64,000 bases of DNA, from positions 1 to 64,000 of the forward strand of contig DDCB01000036.1 in assembly GCA_002335425.1 (NCBI GenBank), in the 5' to 3' direction. The translations under genes and the position numbers were made by a program. Below the pieces are notes generated by a model, which saw nothing but the letters and a program-made list of their open reading frames with translations, did no database searches and was not told where the DNA came from. This document shows, piece after piece, positions 16,578-23,793 of the stretch (the stretch's first letter is position 1; each line of letters begins with the position of its first letter). Origin of the DNA: Chthonomonas sp. UBA2017. Its GTDB lineage: Bacteria; Armatimonadota; Fimbriimonadia; Fimbriimonadales; Fimbriimonadaceae.

Positions 16578-17658
16578 AAGTTGCCTCCACAAGTCCGCCG
16601 GTTTGGGCGCGTCGCAAAAATTCTTGGGGCTGGGAACACCGCCCGTAAGCCGTTTCGAAATCGACCCGACCTTGCCGAATCAGGTCGAGCAAGTGCCCGT
16701 CCAGAGTCTGCATGCCCATCTCGCCTCCAGTCTGGATATCCAGATAGAGCTGGTGAGTTTTGCCATCCCGGATGAGGGTCCGAATCGCCGGGGTGGCGAT
16801 CATCACTTCGAACCCTGCGCATCGCCCTTTTCCGTCCTTGGTCGGCATCAAGGTCTGAGAGATGACCGCCTGGAGCGTGACGCTCAGCTGAGTTCGGATC
16901 TGAGACTGTTGCATCGGCGGGAAGACGTCCACAATTCGGTCGATCGTCTGGGCGGCGTCGACGGTGTGGAGCGTCGAGAAGACCAAGTGGCCCGTTTCAG
17001 CGGCCGTAATCGCCAGCTGGATGGTCTCCAGGTCGCGCATTTCGCCGACCAGAATCACGTCCGGATTCTGGCGCATGACGTGTTTCAGCGCGTCGGCAAA
17101 TGTATGGGTGTCGGTGCCGAGCTCTCGTTGGTTGATGACAGCTTTCTTGTCTTGGTGGACGTATTCGATGGGGTCTTCAACCGTCATGATGTGCAATCGG
17201 CGATTTTCGTTGATGTGGTTGATCATCGCCGCCAGGGAAGTCGACTTACCCGAGCCGGTCGGCCCGGTTACAAGGACGATCCCTCGGGGGATCATCGCGA
17301 TCTTCTTCACCACCTCGGGCATCGAGAGCTCGTCGGTCGTCCGAATCTTGTAAGGAATAACGCGAAAAACTGCACCGATCTTGCCACGCTGCCAATACAT
17401 GTTCACCCGGAACCGGGCTAACCCTCGCACCCAATAGCTCAGATCGAGCTCTTTGAAACTGTAAAGCCGCTCTCGCCGCTCGGGGGTGAGGATGCTGAGC
17501 AAGAACTCGCTCAATGCGAGCTCATTCATCGCGGGCCACTCGGTTCGGACCAGCTCCCCTCGAATCCGCATGATCGGCGGATTGTTCGCCTTCAGGTGCA
17601 GATCGCTGGCATCGCGGGCCACGAGATCGCGCAACAGATCGTCAACTTGGTATTCCAT
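16564..17658 (-). CDS. pilT: type IV pilus retraction ATPase PilT
   Basis: 364 residues, the standard PilT length. ASDLHLKANNPPIMRIRGEL at the N-terminus, GPTGSGKSTSLAAMI (Walker A), HIMTVEDPIEYVHQ (Asp box), NPDVILVGEMRDLETI (Walker B) and GHLVFSTLHTVDAAQT (His box) are all intact, so the protein should be an active hexameric motor that depolymerises pili for twitching or DNA uptake. It is the first gene of a pilT-pilT-metX operon on the minus strand. The downstream paralogue differs mainly by its proline-rich tail, so a PilT/PilU-like division of labour is plausible but not shown. Confidence 0.93.
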   Translation of the reverse strand: MEYQVDDLLRDLVARDASDLHLKANNPPIMRIRGELVRTEWPAMNELALSEFLLSILTPERRERLYSFKELDLSYWVRGLARFRVNMYWQRGKIGAVFRVIPYKIRTTDELSMPEVVKKIAMIPRGIVLVTGPTGSGKSTSLAAMINHINENRRLHIMTVEDPIEYVHQDKKAVINQRELGTDTHTFADALKHVMRQNPDVILVGEMRDLETIQLAITAAETGHLVFSTLHTVDAAQTIDRIVDVFPPMQQSQIRTQLSVTLQAVISQTLMPTKDGKGRCAGFEVMIATPAIRTLIRDGKTHQLYLDIQTGGEMGMQTLDGHLLDLIRQGRVDFETAYGRCSQPQEFLRRAQTGGLVEATYGAH

Positions 17659-18052
17659 AACTTCTGTTTGGGTCGTCGAGCTTCGCCGGAGCGAACGTCA
17701 ACCACCGGGCTGATTGAGGTTGCAATTCGCCAAGCAACCCCAGCTTCCCTGCAAGCATAGCACGACTGGCCCCATTCACCAGAGAGTCAAGAATCCGAAG
17801 TAAGTCCTAGGGCGCACGGTCCGGGTTAGGTATTCTCGCCATTCCTCTTCCAGCTGATTGTGGACAGCGGCATTGGCCAAACACCCACCTCGTACGTTCA
17901 GCGACACAAAGAGGACTTTTCAACAGATGGTTGACCCTGGGTTGGGCTCGAGCCGCCGCAAGGCAATGAGGATCGAGGCCCTGTGGGCCGAACGGCCCCC
18001 GCCTCTTTCTCCTGTTTGGGCCCTTCCCTTCGACTCCAACACCGAAAACGAA
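17659..18052. other. divergent intergenic region between pilT and the SPFH gene
   Basis: About 390 bases without a supported gene. The frame of the SPFH gene stays open upstream to 17858, but the added residues look unlike the family. A short inverted repeat, GGTTGC (17718-17723) with GCAACC (17734-17739), lies upstream of pilT. I see no convincing promoter on either strand. Confidence 0.4.
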
Positions 18053-18793
18053 ATGTTCCACTCCAAAATCATCTATGAATATCAAGTCGGGCTCCTGTTT
18101 CGCAACGGGGTCTTCCAGAAGGTCCTTCCCGCCGGAAAGGTCCGATGGTTTGGCAAGAACACGACGGTCCAAGTCTTTGACGTTCGGCCCGAGCACAACT
18201 TCGTGTTCGCTCATGATGTGATGACAAAAGACGGAGCGACGGTCCGTGCGGGTCTTCTGGTCGAGCAAGCGATTGTCGATGCCAAGGCCTTCCTCTTCTC
18301 TCAATCTGAAATCGGAGATCGAGGGCGGCTGAATCCATCTTCGGTGGTTCTCACATCAACCGCTGGCCAGCAGCCTGAGCACGCCGTGAGAATGGCTCTT
18401 CGAGATTGGATCGTCGTCCGCACGTTGAACGAAGCGGTGGAGCAACGCGAAGAAATCTGCGACACGGTGAAGTCCCAAGTCGGAGCGTTCGCCCAGTCCA
18501 TCGGCGTCGAAGTACGGGCGATCAGACTGCATGACTTTACGGTCATCGGCAACCTTCGCGCGGCTTACAGCGACTTGCTGAAGGCCGAGTTAGAGGGTCG
18601 AGCGGCCATGCAGCGAGCGCGCAATGAAGCTGCAACGATGCGCAGTCTTTTGAACACGGCGCGGCTTGTGCGAGAGAATCCGGGACTTTTGGAGCTACGG
18701 GCTCTCGGGAGCGGTCAGAGGCCTCGGCTGAACTTTGTCATCGACTCCTCGGGCCGGGCACAACCAGAGGTCCCTGCCTCTGATGAGGAATAG
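18053..18793 (+). CDS. SPFH/band 7 (slipin-like) domain protein without a membrane anchor
   Basis: 246 residues from the chosen ATG. The N-terminal half, YEYQVGLLFRNGVFQKVLPAGKVRWFG followed later by VQVFDVRPEHNFV, matches the start of stomatin/slipin SPFH domains. The middle has the alternating strands and helices (DAKAFLFS, ALRDWIVVRTLNEAVEQREEI, GVEVRAIRLHDFTVI), and a helical segment rich in Ala, Arg and Glu follows. Slipins normally have an N-terminal membrane hairpin; none is visible here, nor in the open frame upstream, so the protein looks soluble or peripheral. There is no NfeD protease partner beside it. The start is a judgement, as there is no clear ribosome-binding site. Confidence 0.72.
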   Translation: MFHSKIIYEYQVGLLFRNGVFQKVLPAGKVRWFGKNTTVQVFDVRPEHNFVFAHDVMTKDGATVRAGLLVEQAIVDAKAFLFSQSEIGDRGRLNPSSVVLTSTAGQQPEHAVRMALRDWIVVRTLNEAVEQREEICDTVKSQVGAFAQSIGVEVRAIRLHDFTVIGNLRAAYSDLLKAELEGRAAMQRARNEAATMRSLLNTARLVRENPGLLELRALGSGQRPRLNFVIDSSGRAQPEVPASDEE

Positions 18794-18976
18794 CGAGGTT
18801 CGCGGGTTCGAAAAATCACGTCGAACCTCTCTTCCTTCGGGGTCTGAGACATCGGTCTGAGCTCATCCGGACGCTCGGTGGGTTCGGATTTAGCCGACCG
18901 GGACTTCAAGAACGAGAGCGAACTGCGGGACGCTGTGAGCGGCGTAGCCGCAAATAACCACCCCGGGGAAGCTCCG

Positions 18977-19009
18977 CATCGAAGGGTCCAGGCCTCACGG
19001 CCTTCGATG
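18977..19009. repeat. inverted repeat, 9-bp perfect stem
   Basis: CATCGAAGG (18977-18985) pairs perfectly with CCTTCGATG (19001-19009) around a 15-base loop. It lies downstream of the SPFH gene. No run of T follows on either strand, so it is a hairpin of unproven function rather than a standard intrinsic terminator. Confidence 0.6.
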
Positions 19010-19159
19010 TGTGATGTCGGCCCTTCTTAGGCCTTCGGGGCGATCAGAATCTCGTTCAGTTCGGTCTTGACACTCTGGATGTCACCGAACCCCCGAACCC
19101 CCGAACAATGTCGCGACTCAGAGATTTCAGGGCTCGTCGCTTCGGAGGACCGGCCTGGA

Positions 19160-19190
19160 CCCTGTCTCCCCTCGAACCAGGGAGACAGGG
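19160..19190. terminator. terminator-like hairpin between convergent genes, 11-bp perfect stem
   Basis: CCCTGTCTCCC (19160-19170) pairs with GGGAGACAGGG (19180-19190) around a nine-base loop, 38 bases beyond the end of nrdJ. It has no U-tract. It probably acts as a bidirectional transcription barrier or mRNA 3'-end stabiliser for nrdJ. Confidence 0.5.
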
Positions 19191-19228
19191 GTTGAAGAAT
19201 CACCGACTCGATCGATGCAACGAAGGAA

Positions 19229-22200
19229 CTAGCTGCAGCCGCTGGTGGCGCCGCAGGTGTTGCACTTCAGGCAGACGCCGTTGCGCACCAGCGTAAAGCT
19301 TCCGCACTCCTTACAGGCCTCGCCTTCGTAGCCCTTGACACGAGCTTCGTGAAGCTGGGCTTCGAGCTTGGCCGAGCCAGGCACCATCGTTGGGGCCACC
19401 GCGCTCGGAGGCGCAATCGCCACGAGGTCGACGGGAGCGGACGGAGTGGGGCTGGCGAGCCAAGCCGTCGGGGCTGCCTCGGCGGGGCCGGTCGGCTTAC
19501 GATAGCCTCGGGCCTCGTCGTGATGGCGGCTCGTGCCCGGCACATGGCCATCGACCACGGCTCCTTCCTCTTCGGCTTCGAAGTCCGGACGCTGAGCCGG
19601 ACTCCCCATGGCGTCCCCGCGCAAGTCTTCGGGTTTGACTTGCACCAAGTCGGTCCGGTCGAGGTACGAAAGAGCGAGTTCGCGGAAGATATAGTCGATC
19701 ACAGAAGTGGACATCTTGATGTTTTCGTGACCGGTGACGCTTCCGTTGGGTTCGAAACGAGTGAAGACAAACGCTTCGACAAACTCCTCCAGGGGAACCC
19801 CATATTGCAGACCCAAAGAGACCGCAATCGCAAAGCAGTTCATCAACGAACGGAATGCCGCTCCCTCGCGGTGCATGTCCACAAAGATTTCACCAAGACT
19901 GCCGTCTTCGTATTCCCCGGTTCGGATGTAAACCTTGTGACCGCCCACGCGGGCCTTTTGCGTATAACCTCGTCGTCGAGCCGGCATCTGGCGTCGCTTG
20001 GCGATGTATCGATACACCAGCTGCTTTGCTGCGGCGATCTGAGGTGATTCGGCGGTCGCACCTTCGAGCGAAGCTTCGAGGATGGCGGCAGCGGCATCAT
20101 CGACGGCCGAATTCAGCGGCTGACTGAGCTTGCTACCGTCGCGATAGAGGGCGTTGGCTTTGAGGGCCAATTGCCACGAGAGAAGATAGGCCTTTTCGAT
20201 ATCTTCCAGGCTCGCTTCGCTGGGAAGATTGATTGTTTTGCTGATCGCACCACTCAGGAAAGGTTGAGCTGCCGCCATCATTCGGATGTGGCCCTCGTAT
20301 TGAATAAACCTCTTCCCCTCTGAGCCGCACTTATTCGCGCAATCAAAAACTGGATAGTGTTCGAGTTTCAGATGGGGTGCACCCTCGATCGTCAGGGTGC
20401 CACAAACGTAGGCGTTTGCTTGTCGAATTTCGTCTTTCGAAAAGCCCAATGCTTCGAGCATATTGAACGACCAGTCGTTGATCTGATCATCGGTCAGTCC
20501 GAGATAGTCACGGCAGAAGTCATCCCCCAAGGTGTAGCGATTAAAGACGAATGGAAGTTCAAAGGCACTTTCTAAACTTCGTTCGACTTTATCGAGTGCT
20601 TCTTGAGTGAAACCTTTGGCCTTGAGACTTTCTGGATGGATCGCGGGGGAACCGATCAAGGACTTGCGCCCGACGGCATAAGCGACAATGTCCTCAATCT
20701 GTTCGGTCTGGTAGCCCAGCCTCTCCAGCGCAATCGGCAAGGATTGGTTGATAATCTTAAAGTATCCGCCGCCGGCGAGCTTCTTGAATTTGACCAACGC
20801 AAAGTCGGGCTCGATGCCGGTGGTGTCGCAGTCCATGATCAGACCGATGGTGCCGGTCGGCGCGAGCACGGTCACTTGAGCGTTGCGATATCCGTGGGCT
20901 TCGCCCAGCGAGTGGGCTTGATCCCAAGCCTCACGCGCGGCCTTGAGCAGTTCGGTCGGACATTCGTCCGGATCGATCCCGACGGGCGTGATTTCGAGCC
21001 CTTCGTATTGGCTCGCGGGGGCGTTGTAAGCCGCCCGTCGATGGTTGCGGATGACGCGCAGCATCGACTCCTTATTTCGGGCGTAGCCGCTGAAGGGGCC
21101 CAATTCGCGGGCCATTTCGGCGCTACAGGCGTAGCTTTCGCCGCCGAGAATGGCGGTCAACGATCCGGCAATGGCAAATCCTTGCGGGCTGTCGTACGGG
21201 ATCGCCATCTGCATGAGGAGCGCGCCAAGATTGGCGTAGCCAAGGCCCAGAGTGCGGAAATCGTAGCTCAGCTGAGCGATCTCCTTGCTGGGGAATTGGG
21301 CCATGAGGACGCTGATTTCGAGGACCATAGTCCAGAGGCGGATGGCATGGCGATACCCCTCGACGTCGAATTGGCCGGTTTGCGGATCGTAAAGCGTGAC
21401 GAGGTTGATCGAAGCCAAGTTGCACGCAGTATCATCGAGGAACATGTACTCGCTGCACGGGTTGCTGGCGTTGATGCGCCCGTCGGCAGGGCAAGTGTGC
21501 CACTCGTTGATCGTGGTGTCGTATTGGGTGCCGGGATCAGCGCTCGCCCAGGCGGAATAGACGATGTCTTCCCAAAGGTCTCGGGCGCGGATTCTCTTGG
21601 TCACTCGGCCGTCGGTACGAGCTTTGAGCTCCCATTCGGCATCGGCCTCGACGGCCTGCAGGTACTCGTTGCTCAGTCGAACGGAGTTGTTTGAGTTCTG
21701 ACCGCTGACGGTGTTATAGGCTTCGCTTTCGTAGCCGGTGTCGTAGGTCGGAAACTCGATCGCGGTCGCGCCGTTCTCGGCGAGTTGGATCGCTCGTTGG
21801 ATGTAGTTGGGCGAGATCTGAGCGGCTTTCGCCTCGGCGATCGCCCGAAAGAGGGCGGGATTCTTACGCGGATTGAATTTGTCAGCCTCGGCTTCGGGAG
21901 CTTCGAGCCCCTTGTGGCAAGCCTGGATGACCGCGTTGAGGTGTCGCTGGTTCAGTTGCGAACCGGTGACGAGCGAGGCCACCTTTTGTTCTTCGACCAC
22001 CTTCCACTTCACGAAGGCTTCGATGTCGGGGTGATCAACATCCAGGCAGACCATTTTGGCGGCGCGGCGAGTGGTGCCGCCGGACTTGATCGCCCCGGCG
22101 CTTCGGTCGCCGACTCGCAGGAAGCTCATCAGACCGCTACTCTTGCCGCCGCCGCTGAGGTTCTCATTTTCGCCACGAATCCGGGAAAAGTTGGTGCCGA

Positions 22201-22807
22201 CTCCGCTGCCGTACTTGAAGATGCGGGCTTCGCGGGTCCAGAGGTCCATGATCCCACCTTCGTTGACCAGGTCGTCCTTAACGCTGAGGATAAAGCAGGC
22301 GTGGGGTTGAGGTCGCTCGTATGCGTTTTTGCTGCGGGTCAGCTCTTGGGTTTTCGGATCGACGTAGTAGTGGCCTTGGGGGACTCCCTCGATGCCGTAG
22401 GCAAAGTGGAGACCGGTGTTAAACCACTGAGGGCTGTTCGGAGCGGCGATTTGACGCGCCAACATGTGGGCGACCTCGTCATAAAACGCCTCGGCATCGG
22501 CGGCCGAGTCGAAGTACCCGTTCGATTCGCCCCAATGCCTCCAGCAACCGGCCAATCGGTGGAAAACTTGCCTCGAATCGGTTTCTCCTCCCAGCGATCC
22601 GTCGGCCTGAGGAACCCCGGCTTTGCGGAAATACTTCTGGGCCAGGATGTCGGTCGCCACTTGCGACCACGTTGAAGGGACCATCACTTGGTCCATCTCG
22701 AAAACCCGAGAGCCGTCGGGATTGCGAATCTCGCTCCTTCGTGGCTCGAAATCAATACCCGAGTACGGGCCTTCCCCGGCCCGCGAGAAATAACGTTGAA
22801 CTTTCAT
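19229..22807 (-). CDS. nrdJ: adenosylcobalamin-dependent (class II) ribonucleoside-diphosphate reductase
   Basis: Makes deoxyribonucleotides with a cobalamin-generated thiyl radical, so it needs neither oxygen nor a separate radical subunit. 1192 residues, typical of the large class II enzymes. Visible elements: QPHACFILSVKDDLV (redox Cys of the active site), GVGTNFSRIRGENE, NPCSEYMFLDDTACNLASINL (loop with the catalytic Asn-Cys-Glu region), APTGTIGLIMDCDTTGIEPD, and a C-terminal cysteine-rich zinc ribbon ACKECGSFTLVRNGVCLKCNTCG used for re-reduction. AGGAGG-like sequence lies eight bases before the ATG. It overlaps the stop of nrdR by four bases, forming an nrdR-nrdJ operon. No cobalamin riboswitch is seen in the short leader. 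Confidence 0.96.
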   Translation of the reverse strand: MKVQRYFSRAGEGPYSGIDFEPRRSEIRNPDGSRVFEMDQVMVPSTWSQVATDILAQKYFRKAGVPQADGSLGGETDSRQVFHRLAGCWRHWGESNGYFDSAADAEAFYDEVAHMLARQIAAPNSPQWFNTGLHFAYGIEGVPQGHYYVDPKTQELTRSKNAYERPQPHACFILSVKDDLVNEGGIMDLWTREARIFKYGSGVGTNFSRIRGENENLSGGGKSSGLMSFLRVGDRSAGAIKSGGTTRRAAKMVCLDVDHPDIEAFVKWKVVEEQKVASLVTGSQLNQRHLNAVIQACHKGLEAPEAEADKFNPRKNPALFRAIAEAKAAQISPNYIQRAIQLAENGATAIEFPTYDTGYESEAYNTVSGQNSNNSVRLSNEYLQAVEADAEWELKARTDGRVTKRIRARDLWEDIVYSAWASADPGTQYDTTINEWHTCPADGRINASNPCSEYMFLDDTACNLASINLVTLYDPQTGQFDVEGYRHAIRLWTMVLEISVLMAQFPSKEIAQLSYDFRTLGLGYANLGALLMQMAIPYDSPQGFAIAGSLTAILGGESYACSAEMARELGPFSGYARNKESMLRVIRNHRRAAYNAPASQYEGLEITPVGIDPDECPTELLKAAREAWDQAHSLGEAHGYRNAQVTVLAPTGTIGLIMDCDTTGIEPDFALVKFKKLAGGGYFKIINQSLPIALERLGYQTEQIEDIVAYAVGRKSLIGSPAIHPESLKAKGFTQEALDKVERSLESAFELPFVFNRYTLGDDFCRDYLGLTDDQINDWSFNMLEALGFSKDEIRQANAYVCGTLTIEGAPHLKLEHYPVFDCANKCGSEGKRFIQYEGHIRMMAAAQPFLSGAISKTINLPSEASLEDIEKAYLLSWQLALKANALYRDGSKLSQPLNSAVDDAAAAILEASLEGATAESPQIAAAKQLVYRYIAKRRQMPARRRGYTQKARVGGHKVYIRTGEYEDGSLGEIFVDMHREGAAFRSLMNCFAIAVSLGLQYGVPLEEFVEAFVFTRFEPNGSVTGHENIKMSTSVIDYIFRELALSYLDRTDLVQVKPEDLRGDAMGSPAQRPDFEAEEEGAVVDGHVPGTSRHHDEARGYRKPTGPAEAAPTAWLASPTPSAPVDLVAIAPPSAVAPTMVPGSAKLEAQLHEARVKGYEGEACKECGSFTLVRNGVCLKCNTCGATSGCS

Positions 22808-23361
22808 AATGAACTCCTCCCTGATCCCACGGCCTCGTCTTTGTCTCGAAGGGGTGGCGTGGCACGCAAAGGGGCATCTGCCCCCGAAATTCGACTCTTA
22901 GCTTTCGACCCCGCGGTGGAAAGCGATTCGACGATCTCGCGAAACTCAGCAACTGTTTGAAAGTCGCGATAAACGCTGGCAAAGCGAACCCAAGCGACCG
23001 CATCCAGGCCCAACAAAGCCTCCAGAACCCGTTCCCCCACGTGCTCTGATTCGACTTCATCTTCGAGCTCCTGAAGAAGGTCTTGCTCGATCCGACACGC
23101 CATAGCGCGGAGCTGCTCGACCGAAATCGGCCGCTTCCGACACGCGATTCGCATGCCGTCAAAGATCTTCTCCCGGTCGAAGTCTTCGCGAGTCCCGTCC
23201 CGCTTCACCACAAACAAGCGGGGACGCTCCGGCTCCTCAAAGGTGGTGAACCGGCGATCGCAGTGACAACACTCCCGGCGCCGCCGAATCGCCGAGCCAT
23301 CCCGAGCGGCTCGAGAATCGAGCACGCGCTGTTCGGAGTGGCCGCAATAGGGACAAGTCAT
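22804..23361 (-). CDS. nrdR: transcriptional repressor NrdR
   Basis: Zinc-ribbon/ATP-cone repressor of ribonucleotide reductase genes that senses dATP/ATP. 185 residues. The N-terminus MTCPYCGHSEQRVLDSR followed by RRRRECCHCDRRFTTFE is the diagnostic zinc ribbon, then the ATP-cone (FVVKRDGTREDFDREKI). The last ~35 residues are a poorly conserved Ala/Arg/Ser-rich extension beyond the usual ~150-residue protein. The ATG at 23361 is chosen because it gives the canonical MTCPYC start; the frame is open further upstream. Directly upstream are a near-consensus promoter, a palindrome resembling an NrdR box and a DnaA box, consistent with autoregulation of the nrdR-nrdJ operon. Confidence 0.95.
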   Translation of the reverse strand: MTCPYCGHSEQRVLDSRAARDGSAIRRRRECCHCDRRFTTFEEPERPRLFVVKRDGTREDFDREKIFDGMRIACRKRPISVEQLRAMACRIEQDLLQELEDEVESEHVGERVLEALLGLDAVAWVRFASVYRDFQTVAEFREIVESLSTAGSKAKSRISGADAPLRATPPLRDKDEAVGSGRSSL

Positions 23362-23423
23362 TTGGGGAGTGATCCTCGCTCTTCCACCCCACGACACGAT
23401 GTCCATATCTTGGGGCTGACCAG

Positions 23424-23452
23424 AGTGTACAACACAACCGGTTGTATGTCAA
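23424..23452 (-). promoter_or_regulatory. nrdR-nrdJ promoter with palindromic operator
   Basis: On the minus strand: TTGACA (23452-23447, perfect -35), a 17-base spacer and TACACT (23429-23424, -10). The spacer contains the 12-base perfect palindrome ACAACCGGTTGT (23434-23445). The surrounding 16-mer ACACAACCGGTTGTAT (23432-23447) has the outer ACACAA/TTGT pattern of NrdR boxes. Transcription would begin near 23417, about 55 bases before the nrdR ATG. A second NrdR box at the usual spacing was not found. Confidence 0.78.
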
Positions 23453-23460
23453 GGGTTTTT

Positions 23461-23469
23461 TTATCCACA
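23461..23469 (+). promoter_or_regulatory. perfect DnaA box beside the nrdRJ promoter
   Basis: TTATCCACA is an exact match to the high-affinity DnaA box. It lies eight bases upstream of the -35 of the nrdR-nrdJ promoter. Its position suggests replication-linked control of ribonucleotide reductase, as is known for nrdAB in E. coli. A single nine-base match can occur by chance. Confidence 0.5.
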
Positions 23470-23793
23470 GGTTTTCCCTGGAGATGATGGCGAGTTTTCC
23501 CCATTCGGGGCCCCGCACCTTTCGGCCCTTGGTCCGGATCAACCGGCCGAGAGACGCATCGGTCCAGACGGGCCCTACCGAGGAAACGATTCCGAAGAGG
23601 AGCAAATTGTAAAGATTGGTCAGAAAATGGGCATCCAAATCGAGTGGTCTCGTCGTACAATAGAAAAAATACGCGCGAAAAGTCATCAGGCTGGGCCCGA
23701 GATGGGATAACCTCAGACCCCCTGAGACGTCAGAATTCGTATTGAAGACCCGTTCTTCCGACAGATCCCGATCTTCAAAGTAGATAAGGTGCA

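Larger units (their letters stand above)
18794..19228. other. convergent intergenic region with two perfect hairpins
   Basis: 435 bases between the convergent ends of the SPFH gene and nrdJ, with no supported coding frame. Two perfect inverted repeats (listed separately at 18977-19009 and 19160-19190) lie in it. Neither has a U-tract on either strand. The rest shows a short direct repeat (CCGAACCCCCGAACCCCCGAAC) and nothing else that I recognise. Confidence 0.5.

Noticed and set aside
18794..19228. Repetitive-looking gap with hairpins considered as a MITE or CRISPR remnant
   Set aside because: The hairpins differ in sequence, there are no regularly spaced repeats, no target-site duplications and no cas genes.
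22808..23416. Possible cobalamin riboswitch controlling the B12-dependent reductase
   Set aside because: The nrdR-nrdJ leader is only about 55 bases and nrdR lies between it and nrdJ. No B12 box was found. Control is better explained by the NrdR-like operator.
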